Shown in pieces: positions 8,683-19,382 of a stretch of DNA of 64,000 nt. The notes beneath the pieces are model-generated. The model had not been told where the DNA came from, made no database searches, and saw only the letters and a list, made by a program, of their open reading frames with translations. The translations under genes were made by a program, and so were the position numbers. The DNA comes from Allacma fusca (lineage: Eukaryota > Arthropoda > Collembola > Symphypleona > Sminthuridae): contig OX359245.1 in the NCBI GenBank assembly GCA_947179485.1, forward strand, positions 80,587,067-80,651,066, written 5' to 3'. Each line of letters begins with the position of its first letter. Position 1 is the first letter of the stretch.

Positions 8683-9027
8683 ATGGCTTCTACGGCTCCC
8701 CCTCACCTCACACAGGCTGACGTCGAGATGATCCAGAGCAAGACCTACATTTTGAATCATCTCATCACTACTACCCAGTGGTTTATGTGCGTAGCCCAAT
8801 GTGATGAATTCATACACCTCATAAGATCCTATTTGTCGGGGCAAACCGGGAATTCAACTTCCTTTTCTCATTCTCCCCCTGCGGATCAACTTCTGCCTTT
8901 GCAGACACTCATCATCTCAATATCTCAGGTCCAGACTCGCAGGGCGGAATTAATCTTATTACGTCAAATCTACCATCGGCTACGCTCTATTCGTCACCGG
9001 GCTCATTTCATGTTGAACCTTGAGTAA
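8683..9027 (+). CDS. Small protein of 114 residues, unknown family
   Basis: The ATG has good Kozak context (AAG ATG G) and lies just after a consensus splice acceptor and downstream of a TATA/initiator pair. The ORF ends with TAA at 9025. The predicted protein is mostly helical with a hydrophobic core and a basic C-terminal third (LLRQIYHRLRSIRHRAH). It has no signal peptide, no clear membrane span and no zinc knuckle. If the promoter belongs to an LTR, this ORF occupies the place of a gag start. If not, it is a small host gene. Base composition resembles the BTB gene upstream. Coding status is supported by context and not by homology. Confidence 0.5.
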   Translation: MASTAPPHLTQADVEMIQSKTYILNHLITTTQWFMCVAQCDEFIHLIRSYLSGQTGNSTSFSHSPPADQLLPLQTLIISISQVQTRRAELILLRQIYHRLRSIRHRAHFMLNLE

Positions 9028-9183
9028 TTATGTAGGTTGTAATGAGTGAATTTTGTAGCTTTTGTATCTGAGGGGAACATATTAATTCTTTATCATTCTT
9101 TTTGGATTTATATCCTCCAATTTTTGTTCGTTTTCAAATATTTAGTGGTCTATTGCCCCATTTTTGTGATTATACTTACTTTT

Positions 9184-9531
9184 ATATGTATATTGATACA
9201 TATCTGTATCTGTTTATGCACATGTCTGTATCTCCACCGCCATGAGTCGGGGTCGACTCATTCCCCTGGTGGGGGGAAAGTGTGAGAGTGGTATCTCACA
9301 ACCTTATGGGGTACACCCATATCATTATATGTATAGTCAAGGGAAGTGGGGTTATTGGAACTGGGAGTTCCAATCATCTTCCACCTCCGGTCTAGGTCCG
9401 CTGGATCACTTATATATTAATAAACGGAGAGTACTAAAAAGGATCTCAAACGTGACACACATGGCTCTTATTCTCCTGAAAACTATCGCAAATATTAGGA
9501 GACCTCCAATTTCATATTTAGAAGAGCCCAT
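9184..9531 (+). other. Dense run of hairpins, candidate structured RNA
   Basis: Perfect inverted repeats follow one another. They are 9184-9203 (8-bp stem, loop ATTG), 9242-9261 (8 bp, loop GGGT), 9261-9278 (6 bp), 9281-9300 (7 bp, TGTGAGA/TCTCACA), 9305-9321 (6 bp, TATGGG/CCCATA), 9318-9331 (5 bp, alternative to the last) and 9354-9374 (9 bp, ATTGGAACT/AGTTCCAAT, loop GGG). A nested pair follows: ATGGCTCTT at 9461-9469 with AAGAGCCCAT at 9522-9531 (one bulge), enclosing TCTCCT 9472-9477 and AGGAGA 9497-9502. The stems differ in sequence, so this is not a tandem repeat. It lies 3' of the small ORF on the same presumed transcript, or is a separate RNA. No tRNA, rRNA or hammerhead core (CTGANGA) is present. 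Confidence 0.5.
9419..9424 (+). terminator. Candidate poly(A) signal AATAAA
   Basis: AATAAA lies about 390 nt after the stop codon of the 114-residue ORF and inside the hairpin-rich stretch. It is the first canonical signal downstream of that ORF. In an AT-rich sequence such hexamers arise by chance, so this is only a candidate. Confidence 0.25.
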
Positions 9532-9835
9532 AAATTAGATTTAGTAAAAGTTAAGTTAATATAGGACGGTCGTAGCTGACACTACCTTTTGTTGGAATTC
9601 TTTCAAATTTATTTTGGTTCTGTATATTATGAATCTAAATAGCATTTCAATTAGTTTCAATCAATTACAATACTTTTTTTGTGTGGGTTTTAATTTATGT
9701 CAAAAAACGCGACAGTTCATACAAACACTATTTGCATTACTTTAGTTGTCAATACGCTGTTTGTGTAGAGAGAGCTCATTTATAAATAATGCGGTGTCAG
9801 TTTTTATTTGTAAAACAATTTTGAGTAATTCAAAA
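9532..9835. other. AT-rich spacer, no feature seen
   Basis: I see no ORF, repeat or RNA gene on either strand. It separates the hairpin region from the 3' end of the minus-strand gene. Confidence 0.5.
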
Positions 9836-9841
9836 TTTATT
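9836..9841 (-). terminator. Poly(A) signal AATAAA of the minus-strand gene
   Basis: Reading the minus strand, AATAAA begins 38 nt after the TAA stop codon of the exon ending at 9879. The distance is normal for an animal 3' end. It supports treating that exon as the last one and not splicing at the GTAAGT that overlaps the stop. Confidence 0.45.
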
Positions 9842-9878
9842 GTCACAGGAGAACGGAAACTCCAAATCCAGGAAATAC

Positions 9879-10052
9879 TTACTCTCTTTTGATATATTTG
9901 GGATATGTTTTGATTTTCTGTTTTAATTGATTTAATGATTTCTCAAATGATGGTTCCAAACCGACGTTGAATTCGTCGTAAATCTTCTCGTCCGCATCAA
10001 ATAAGCAAATCACGACGGCTGATAGATGCAAATATCTACTCAAAACCCATGT
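9879..10052 (-). CDS. Terminal exon of a minus-strand multi-exon gene, unknown family
   Basis: The exon begins after the acceptor TTCTAG at 10053 in phase 0, reads 57 codons (including LFDADEKIYDEFNVGLEPSF and ending KTYPKYIKRE) and stops at TAA 9881-9879. Codon choice is strongly coding-like (GAC, GAG, TAC, AAC, GTC). The stop overlaps a consensus donor GTAAGT, so splicing onward after 9883 is an alternative. The poly(A) signal 38 nt downstream favours termination here. I do not recognise the protein. Confidence 0.55.
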   Translation of the reverse strand, partial: TWVLSRYLHLSAVVICLFDADEKIYDEFNVGLEPSFEKSLNQLKQKIKTYPKYIKRE

Positions 10053-10138
10053 CTAGAATTCCAATCAATTGTTTAGCATTTTGAAGCAGAAAATGGAACC
10101 TTTTTAAATTACTGAAGGAGTAACAAAATGAAACTAAC

Positions 10139-10245
10139 TTTTTTAAATAAAATATTTTCCAGGCAGAGTTTTCCTTCGCGAATGAATGCATTTACAAAAT
10201 CTCGAGACTTTGCAAATGTTTCAACATTTGCTGGGGTTTTCCAGA
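10139..10245 (-). CDS. Internal exon of the minus-strand gene
   Basis: The acceptor is ATCGACAG at 10246. The exon contributes two bases to a split codon, then 35 codons (containing AKSRDFVNAFIREGKLC) and ends in phase 0 before the donor GTTAGT at 10138. An 86-bp intron separates it from the terminal exon. Phases agree with both neighbours. No domain recognised. Confidence 0.55.
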
Positions 10246-10421
10246 CTGTCGATAAATACCCTAAAATATTACAAAATTGAATCAGAAATAATTAAAAATT
10301 CATGGGATACTTTGCACGAGTTAAAATTATTAGGACGATGAATTAAAATTTTTTTCATGATTTATAAAATCTAAATATTCAAAATGTATTCTGTGCCAAA
10401 TGTTTAACCGATTCAACTTGC

Positions 10422-10572
10422 CTAAGTAGTTTCCAAAGAATTTAATGTAGTACATGTTGTATTCCTGTGTATTATCTCTGAAGTCAAGGGCGGCAGTAAA
10501 CCCATCCACGCCCCATTTATTGAAGATCATATCAAGAAAGCGAACTTCTCTCTCTTCTTCAGGGTAGTTTTC
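10422..10572 (-). CDS. Internal exon of the minus-strand gene with a GC-AG intron at its 3' side
   Basis: The exon follows TTTAG at 10573, in phase 0, and encodes 50 codons (for example MIFNKWGVDGFTAALDF) plus one base. Its 3' boundary AG|GCAAGT at 10421 is the consensus for GC-AG introns and gives the one-base overhang that the next exon needs (two bases). A GT donor there (GTTGAA) would put the next exon out of frame. The intron to 10246 is 176 bp. An in-frame TAG lies just upstream, consistent with an intron boundary. Confidence 0.55.
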
Positions 10573-10704
10573 CTAAATGATCACGAGGTCATATTAATTT
10601 TATTCCTTGGCATTTATTCCTTTGTAATTTGCGATTGCACAAAAGTTGTCAATTGGAAAAATCTGCCTTCTTTTATCTTTTTGTATCTTCTAATTATAAG
10701 TAAC

Positions 10705-10761
10705 GCAGATGAAGTAGTTTGGGATGTGCGTTATGTACATGTGAAGAGTGACAGCTAAGTA
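10705..10761 (-). CDS. Possible additional upstream exon, 19 codons
   Basis: This stretch is bounded by the acceptor TTAACAG (10762) and the donor GTTACT (10704), open in phase 0, encoding YLAVTLHMYITHIPNYFIC. It would join the next exon in frame across a 132-bp intron. It is short and the donor is weak. Other open stretches on the same strand at 10620-10670 and 10800-10970 suggest more exons, but I could not link them uniquely. Confidence 0.25.
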
Positions 10762-12057
10762 CTGTTAAGCATTTTGAAGTGGACTGCAGAATTGCGTTGG
10801 TGTATTTCCATGGAGTTTTACGGTTTTTGTGTCTTTTTTATATCCCGTGTAATAATTTATAACCAATTGAACTTTTATCATAAAAACATATTGAATTCCC
10901 GCATGTTGTATCAAATTTGTTACCACTTCGATTCCACCATATCTTAAATGAGTAACGCACGGGTCAGTTGTTCAAACTTTTGATTTTTGTAAAGAAATTA
11001 TGGCAAAAATCCCCATTTGATTGAAACATAGAAAATTCGAAACGATAATTTTTCCCAAAATATCCTGACGTTGCTCAATTTCATTAAACCCTAAAGCAAA
11101 GGTGTTAAGCTACGATAAGAAACAATTTTAACTAGAAACAGATTTGAAACGACACGGGGTTGTAAAAACTGTGTCCCACACCGTTCCGTTCAAAATAATT
11201 TAAAAAGATTGTTTGGTAAGAAGAGTTTAAAATAGAGGTTTTGATTTGTTTGAAACTTGTTTTACATTGTTGGAAGTTGTTGCCAAAAGTTTGGCGTGTC
11301 TTTTTAATCCCATTTGACTATTTTTAATAACTTCTACTTTCACAGCTATTATTGAATTTTTCTGGTCAAAATTGGATCCATGGAACAGATTTGTCAATAA
11401 TCGTCACATACGATTTATTGGCCACGGTAAAGCTGGCATTGGTCAAAAGTGTTACCAAGATTTCATTTTGGACAAACTTGATCAGAACTAACTCTTTGAC
11501 CTTTTAATCAGTAAAAACTGGCACAACCTCTAGCCTGATTGTTGACTACCCGAAATAAGTAACCCGAGGTTTCTTCCCCGAATATTATCAACTATTGATT
11601 CATCCGAATGAGTTTAACGGAATAACAAAAGCCAATACTTTTTATAGCGTTTTTCTTGACCCAATTTTCGCCAGCATTGAAATTAAATGTTATATTGTGA
11701 CCAGTGTTTTTCATCCTTCGAACATAAAATTACGTCTGACTAATATTTGCAAACTGAAACCATTGACCCTTTTGTGATCAACTGTGACCGGTCTCTGTTC
11801 TCTGAAAAATTGTCAAGAACTTTAGCCAATTCTTGAACACGAGCATTCGGCGATCAATATCGGACGATTGGTAATCAAGAATTTATTCAATTGCAGTCCG
11901 TGAATGCGGCGTGTAACATCTTATGACAAATACTTGACAAATACAGGGAACCCATTCCTATTTTTCGCCATTATTCAAATAAGGCACAAGAAAACAATAT
12001 GACACTTCTTATTTGAAATCAAATTCGTTTCCAGATTTAACGTAATTGTGATCAGCG
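10762..12057. other. AT-rich stretch, no reliable gene model
   Basis: On the minus strand several coding-like pieces can be read (10770-10970, 11025-11090, 11560-11830), but they carry TAA, TAG and TGA stops at close to the rate expected by chance and lack a consistent exon chain. They may be upstream exons or decayed parts of the gene ending at 9879. On the plus strand the only open stretch (11595-11777) has no coding character. Confidence 0.35.
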
Positions 12058-12303
12058 TTAAAAATTATTCTCACAGTTCGAAAATACATGAAGGAAAGTC
12101 GAGATTTTTTTGAGATTATCTGTTTCACAAATTAGTCTTAAAGAATTTTTATTTCTGAACTGTCGACGCTCGTCTTTTAAAATTTGTACAAGTTTTTCCG
12201 GAATCTATCCAACAAATTCCGGTGTTGAGATAAATGGGCATGACAAGAGTGTAAGATTGGGGAAATTAATCTTTAAGCGCAAAAGTCCAAAATGGAGACC
12301 TTC
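12058..12303 (-). pseudogene. Coding-like minus-strand stretch with one internal stop, possible decayed exon
   Basis: Reading the minus strand from 12303, about 80 codons run to TAA at 12060-12058, broken by a single TAG at 12207-12205. After the TAG comes IPEKLVQILKDERRQFRNKN and further hydrophilic helical sequence. Phase 1 donor GTGAGA at 12074 could end an exon there. The lone stop suggests decay or an error. Whether it belongs to the gene ending at 9879 is unknown, and so is the family. Confidence 0.35.
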
Positions 12304-12459
12304 TTTCTTAAAAATATTTCAAAACGTCCGTGTTGTCTCAAATTTAATTCAATCCCGTCGAATACGTATCACGTACTTAGCTTAAGAATTGCAGTCTAAG
12401 AACAAACTAATATTTGTATACGCTGAAACCTAGAAGTTCAAGTGTGGTTTCAAGTTTAG

Positions 12460-12755
12460 CATGATGTTTGGCTTCAATTTCGAGTTCGAGATTGAGATGA
12501 AGTTGGGGATCAAGTTTGAGATCAAGTTTGAGTTCCAGATTGCGATCAAGTTTGAGTTCCAGATTGAGATCAAGTTTGAGTTCCAGATTGAGATCAAGTT
12601 TGAGTTCCAGATTGAGATCAAGTTAGGGATCAAGTTTGAGATCAAGTTTGAGTTCGAGTTTGAGATCAAATTGAGGATCAAGTTTGAACTCGAGTTTTAG
12701 ATCAATTTGGGGATCAAGTTTGAGATCAGGTCGGTGATCACGTTTGGGGTTTGAA
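12460..12755. repeat. Degenerate 12/24-bp repeats flanking the satellite
   Basis: Variants of GATCAAGTTTGAG recur throughout. Between about 12520 and 12625 they form a regular 24-bp dimer whose TTCCAG core recurs at exact 24-bp spacing (12533, 12557, 12581, 12605). The core AAGTTTGAG is shared with the 19-bp satellite that follows. Both strands are open here for about 80 codons only because 24 is a multiple of three. I do not treat those frames as genes. Confidence 0.8.
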
Positions 12756-15700
12756 CTCAAGTTTGAGATTTGAATTCAAGTTTGAGATTAAAATTCAAGT
12801 TTGAGATTAAAATTCAAGTTTGAGATTAAAATTCAAGTTTGAGATTTTTATTCAAGTTTGAGATTTTTATTCAAGTTTGAGATTTTTATTCAAGTTTGAG
12901 ATTTTTATTCAAGTTTGAGATTTTTATTCAAGTTTGAGATTTAAATTCAAGTTTGAGATTTTTATTCAAGTTTGAGATTTTTATTCAAGTTTGAGATTTT
13001 TATTCAAGTTTGAGATTTTTATTCAAGTTTGAGATTTTTATTCAAGTTTGAGATTTTTATTCAAGTTTGAGATTTTTATTCAAGTTTGAGATTTTTATTC
13101 AAGTTTGAGATTTTTATTCAAGTTTGAGATTTTTATTCAAGTTTGAGATTTTTATTCAAGTTTGAGATTTTTATTCAAGTTTGAGATTTTTATTCAAGTT
13201 TGAGATTTTTATTCAAGTTTGAGATTTAATTCAAGTTTGAGATTTAAATTCAAGTTTGAGATTTTTATTCAAGTTTGAGATTTTTATTCAAGTTTGAGAT
13301 TTAAATTCAAGTTTGAGATTTAAATTCAAGTTTGAGATTTAAATTCAAGTTTGAGATTTTTATTCAAGTTTGAGATTTTTATTCAAGTTTGAGATTTTTA
13401 TTCAAGTTTGAGATTTTTATTCAAGTTTGAGATTTTTATTCAAGTTTGAGATTTTTATTCAAGTTTGAGATTTTTATTCAAGTTTGAGATTTTTATTCAA
13501 GTTTGAGATTTTTATTCAAGTTTGAGATTTTTATTCAAGTTTGAGATTTTTATTCAAGTTTGAGATTTAAATTCAAGTTTGAGATTTTTATTCAAGTTTG
13601 AGATTTTTATTCAAGTTTGAGATTTAAATTCAAGTTTGAGATTTTTATTCAAGTTTGAGATTTAAATTCAAGTTTGAGATTTTTATTCAAGTTTGAGATT
13701 TTTATTCAAGTTTGAGATTTTTATTCAAGTTTGAGATTTTTATTCAAGTTTGAGATTTTTATTCAAGTTTGAGATTTTTATTCAAGTTTGAGATTTTTAT
13801 TCAAGTTTGAGATTTTTATTCAAGTTTGAGATTTTTATTCAAGTTTGAGATTTTTATTCAAGTTTGAGATTTTTATTCAAGTTTGAGATTTTTATTCAAG
13901 TTTGAGATTTTTATTCAAGTTTGAGATTTTTATTCAAGTTTGAGATTTTTATTCAAGTTTGAGATTTTTATTCAAGTTTGAGATTTTTATTCAAGTTTGA
14001 GATTTAAATTCAAGTTTGAGATTTTTATTCAAGTTTGAGATTTAAATTCAAGTTTGAGATTTAAATTCAAGTTTGAGATTTTTATTCAAGTTTGAGATTT
14101 AAATTCAAGTTTGAGATTTTTATTCAAGTTTGAGATTTTTATTCAAGTTTGAGATTTAAATTCAAGTTTGAGATTTTTATTCAAGTTTGAGATTTTTATT
14201 CAAGTTTGAGATTTTTATTCAAGTTTGAGATTTTTATTCAAGTTTGAGATTTTTATTCAAGTTTGAGATTTTTATTCAAGTTTGAGATTTTTATTCAAGT
14301 TTGAGATTTTTATTCAAGTTTGAGATTTTTATTCAAGTTTGAGATTTTTATTCAAGTTTGAGATTTTTATTCAAGTTTGAGATTTTTATTCAAGTTTGAG
14401 ATTTTTATTCAAGTTTGAGATTTTTATTCAAGTTTGAGATTTTTATTCAAGTTTGAGATTTTTATTCAAGTTTGAGATTTTTATTCAAGTTTGAGATTTT
14501 TATTCAAGTTTGAGATTTTTATTCAAGTTTGAGATTTTTATTCAAGTTTGAGATTTTCATTCAAGTTTGAGATTTTTATTCAAGTTTGAGATTTTAATTC
14601 AAGTTTGAGATTTTTATTCAAGTTTGAGATTTTTATTCAAGTTTGAGATTTAAATTCAAGTTTGAGATTTAAATTCAAGTTTGAGATTTTTATTCAAGTT
14701 TGAGATTTAAATTCAAGTTTGAGATTTTTATTCAAGTTTGAGATTTTTATTCAAGTTTGAGATTTTTATTCAAGTTTGAGATTTTTATTCAATTTTGAGA
14801 TTTTTATTCAAGTTTGAGATTTTTATTCAAGTTTGAGATTTTTATTCAATTTTGAGATTTTTATTCAAGTTTGAGATTTTTATTCAAGTTTGAGATTTTT
14901 ATTCAAGTTTGAGATTTAAATTCAAGTTTGAGATTTTTATTCAAGTTTGAGATTTAAATTCAAGTTTGAGATTTTTATTCAAGTTTGAGATTTTTATTCA
15001 AGTTTGAGATTTTTATTCAAGTTTGAGATTTTTATTCAAGTTTGAGATTTTTATTCAAGTTTGAGATTTTTATTCAAGTTTGAGATTTTTATTCAAGTTT
15101 GAGATTTTTATTCAAGTTTGAGATTTTTATTCAAGTTTGAGATTTTTATTCAAGTTTGAGATTTTTATTCAAGTTTGAGATTTGTATTCAAGTTTGAGAT
15201 TTTTATTCAAGTTTGAGATTTTTATTCAAGTTTGAGATTTTTATTCAAGTTTGAGATTTTTATTCAAGTGTGAGATTTTTATTCAAGTTTGAGATTTTTA
15301 TTCAAGTTTGAGATTTTTATTCAAGTTTGAGATTTTTATTCAAGTTTGAGATTTTTATTCAAGTTTGAGATTTAAATTCAAGTTTGAGATTTTTATTCAA
15401 GTTTGAGATTTTTATTCAAGTTTGAGATTTAAATTCAAGTTTGAGATTTTTATTCAAGTTTGAGATTTTTATTCAAGTTTGAGATTTAAATTCAAGTTTG
15501 AGATTTTTATTCAAGTTTGAGATTTTTATTCAAGTTTGAGATTTTTATTCAAGTTTGAGATTTTTATTCAAGTTTGAGATTTTTATTCAAGTTTGAGATT
15601 TTTATTCAAGTTTGAGATTTTTATTCAAGTTTGAGATTTTTATTCAAGTTTGAGATTTTTATTCAAGTTTGAGATTTTTATTCAAGTTTGAGATTTAAAT

Positions 15701-18700
15701 TCAAGTTTGAGATTTTTATTCAAGTTTGAGATTTTTATTCAAGTTTGAGATTTTTATTCAAGTTTGAGATTTTTATTCAAGTTTGAGATTTTTATTCAAG
15801 TTTGAGATTTTTATTCAAGTTTGAGATTTTTATTCAAGTTTGAGATTTTTATTCAAGTTTGAGATTTTTATTCAAGTTTGAGATTTTTATTCAAGTTTGA
15901 GATTTTTATTCAAGTTTGAGATTTAAATTCAAGATTGAGATTTTTATTCAAGTTTGAGATTTTTATTCAAGTTTGAGATTTTTATTCAAGTTTGAGATTT
16001 TTATTCAAGTTTGAGATTTAAATTCAAGTTTGAGATTTTTATTCAAGTTTGAGATTTTTATTCAAGTTTGAGATTTTTATTCAAGTTTGAGATTTTTATT
16101 CAAGTTTGAGATTTTTATTCAAGTTTGAGATTTTTATTCAAGTTTGAGATTTTTATTCAAGTTTGAGATTTTTATTCAAGTTTGAGATTTTTATTCAAGT
16201 TTGAGATTTTTATTCAAGTTTGAGATTTAAATTCAAGTTTGAGATTTTTATTCAAGTTTGAGATTTAAATTCAAGTTTGAGATTTTTATTCAAGTTTGAG
16301 ATTTTTATTCAAGTTTGAGATTTTTATTCAAGTTTGAGATTTAAATTCAAGTTTGAGATTTTTATTCAAGTTTGAGATTTTTATTCAAGTTTGAGATTTT
16401 TATTCAAGTTTGAGATTTTTATTCAAGTTTGAGATTTTTATTCAAGTTTGAGATTTTTATTCAAGTTTGAGATTTTTATTCAAGTTTGAGATTTTTATTC
16501 AAGTTTGAGATTTTTATTCAAGTTTGAGATTTTTATTCAAGTTTGAGATTTTTATTCAAGTTTGAGATTTTTATTCAAGTTTGAGATTTTTATTCAAGTT
16601 TGAGATTTTTATTCAAGTTTGAGATTTTTATTCAAGTTTGAGATTTTTATTCAAGTTTGAGATTTAAATTCAAGTTTGAGATTTAAATTCAAGTTTGAGA
16701 TTTTTATTCAAGTTTGAGATTTAAATTCAAGTTTGAGATTTTTATTCAAGTTTGAGATTTTTATTCAAGTTTGAGATTTTTATTCAAGTTTGAGATTTAA
16801 ATTCAAGTTTGAGATTTTTATTCAAGTTTGAGATTTTTATTCAAGTTTGAGATTTTTATTCAAGTTTGAGATTTTTATTCAAGTTTGAGATTTAAATTCA
16901 AGTTTGAGATTTAAATTCAAGTTTGAGATTTTTATTCAAGTTTGAGATTTTTATTCAAGTTTGAGATTTTTATTCAAGTTTGAGATTTTTATTCAAGTTT
17001 GAGATTTTTATTCAAGTTTGAGATTTTTATTCAAGTTTGAGATTTTTATTCAAGTTTGAGATTTTTATTCAAGTTTGAGATTTTTATTCAAGTTTGAGAT
17101 TTTTATTCAAGTTTGAGATTTTTATTCAAGTTTGAGATTTTTATTCAAGTTTGAGATTTTTATTCAAGTTTGAGATTTTTATTCAAGTTTGAGATTTTTA
17201 TTCAAGTTTGAGATTTTTATTCAAGTTTGAGATTTTTATTCAAGTTTGAGATTTTTATTCAAGTTTGAGATTTTTATTCAAGTTTGAGATTTTTATTCAA
17301 GTTTGAGATTTTTATTCAAGTTTGAGATTTTTATTCAAGTTTGAGATTTTTATTCAAGTTTGAGATTTTTATTCAAGTTTGAGATTTTTATTCAAGTTTG
17401 AGATTTTTATTCAAGTTTGAGATTTTTATTCAAGTTTGAGATTTTTATTCAAGTTTGAGATTTTTATTCAAGTTTGAGATTTAAATTCAAGTTTGAGATT
17501 TAAATTCAAGTTTGAGATTTTTATTCAAGTTTGAGATTTTTATTCAAGTTTGAGATTTTTATTCAAGTTTGAGATTTTTATTCAAGTTTGAGATTTTTAT
17601 TCAAGTTTGAGATTTTTATTCAAGTTTGAGATTTTTATTCAAGTTTGAGATTTTTATTCAAGTTTGAGATTTTTATTCAAGTTTGAGATTTTTATTCAAG
17701 TTTGAGATTTTTATTCAAGTTTGAGATTTTTATTCAAGTTTGAGATTTTTATTCAAGTTTGAGATTTTTATTCAAGTTTGAGATTTTTATTCAAGTTTGA
17801 GATTTTTATTCAAGTTTGAGATTTTTATTCAAGTTTGAGATTTTTATTCAAGTTTGAGATTTTTATTCAAGTTTGAGATTTTTATTCAAGTTTGAGATTT
17901 TTATTCAAGTTTGAGATTTTTATTCAAGTTTGAGATTTTTATTCAAGTTTGAGATTTTTATTCAAGTTTGAGATTTTTATTCAAGTTTGAGATTTTTATT
18001 CAAGTTTGAGATTTTTATTCAAGTTTGAGATTTTTATTCAAGTTTGAGATTTTTATTCAAGTTTGAGATTTAAATTCAAGTTTGAGATTTAAATTCAAGT
18101 TTGAGATTTAAATTCAAGTTTGAGATTTTTATTCAAGTTTGAGATTTTTATTCAAGTTTGAGATTTAAATTCAAGTTTGAGATTTAAATTCAAGTTTGAG
18201 ATTTTTATTCAAGTTTGAGATTTAAATTCAAGTTTGAGATTTTTATTCAAGTTTGAGATTTTTATTCAAGTTTGAGATTTTTATTCAAGTTTGAGATTTT
18301 TATTCAAGTTTGAGATTTTTATTCAAGTTTGAGATTTTTATTCAAGTTTGAGATTTTTATTCAAGTTTGAGATTTTTATTCAAGTTTGAGATTTTTATTC
18401 AAGTTTGAGATTTTTATTCAAGTTTGAGATTTAAATTCAAGTTTGAGATTTAAATTCAAGTTTGAGATTTAAATTCAAGTTTGAGATTTTTATTCAAGTT
18501 TGAGATTTAAATTCAAGTTTGAGATTTTTATTCAAGTTTGAGATTTTTATTCAAGTTTGAGATTTTTATTCAAGTTTGAGATTTTTATTCAAGTTTGAGA
18601 TTTTTATTCAAGTTTGAGATTTTTATTCAAGTTTGAGATTTTTATTCAAGTTTGAGATTTTTATTCAAGTTTGAGATTTTTATTCAAGTTTGAGATTTTT

Positions 18701-19382
18701 ATTCAAGTTTGAGATTTTTATTCAAGTTTGAGATTTTTATTCAAGTTTGAGATTTTTATTCAAGTTTGAGATTTTTATTCAAGTTTGAGATTTTTATTCA
18801 AGTTTGAGATTTTTATTCAAGTTTGAGATTTTTATTCAAGTTTGAGATTTTTATTCAAGTTTGAGATTTTTATTCAAGTTTGAGATTTTTATTCAAGTTT
18901 GAGATTTTTATTCAAGTTTGAGATTTAAATTCAAGTTTGAGATTTAAATTCAAGTTTGAGATTTTTATTCAAGTTTGAGATTTTTATTCAAGTTTGAGAT
19001 TTAAATTCAAGTTTGAGATTTTTATTCAAGTTTGAGATTTAAATTCAAGTTTGAGATTTTTATTCAAGTTTGAGATTTTTATTCAAGTTTGAGATTTAAA
19101 TTCAAGTTTGAGATTTTTATTCAAGTTTGAGATTTTTATTCAAGTTTGAGATTTTTATTCAAGTTTGAGATTTTTATTCAAGTTTGAGATTTTTATTCAA
19201 GTTTGAGATTTTTATTCAAGTTTGAGATTTTTATTCAAGTTTGAGATTTTTATTCAAGTTTGAGATTTTTATTCAAGTTTGAGATTTTTATTCAAGTTTG
19301 AGATTTTTATTCAAGTTTGAGATTTTTATTCAAGTTTGAGATTTTTATTCAAGTTTGAGATTTTTATTCAAGTTTGAGATTT

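Noticed and set aside
9046-9285. 79-codon hydrophobic plus-strand ORF
   Set aside because: It is made almost entirely of T-rich sequence, which yields Phe, Ile, Leu and Tyr. It overlaps hairpins and follows the stop of the small ORF closely.
9288-9302. Primer-binding site TGGTATCTCACA
   Set aside because: It starts like an initiator-tRNA site, but the following bases belong to the TGTGAGA/TCTCACA stem and do not match.
9184-9531. Hammerhead ribozyme (retrozyme or Penelope-type)
   Set aside because: No CTGANGA core or paired GAAA was found near the hairpins.
9242-9538. 98-codon plus-strand ORF
   Set aside because: It coincides with the hairpin cluster, and its ATG is inside a stem. Composition is explained by the stems. 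I prefer structured RNA, though coding is not excluded.
10560-11060. Alternative genetic code (stops read as amino acids) on the minus strand
   Set aside because: A coding-like frame is interrupted by TAA, TAG and TGA alike, and the pol, BTB and small ORFs use these as normal stops. Introns or decay explain it better.
12110-12385. 91-codon plus-strand frame starting with TTG
   Set aside because: It has no ATG at its start and no coding character. The minus strand of the same interval looks more coding-like.
12430-12700. Repetitive frames on both strands (FEFQIEIK and SNLISIWN)
   Set aside because: They arise because a 24-bp repeat keeps all frames open. There is no start context or flanking gene structure.
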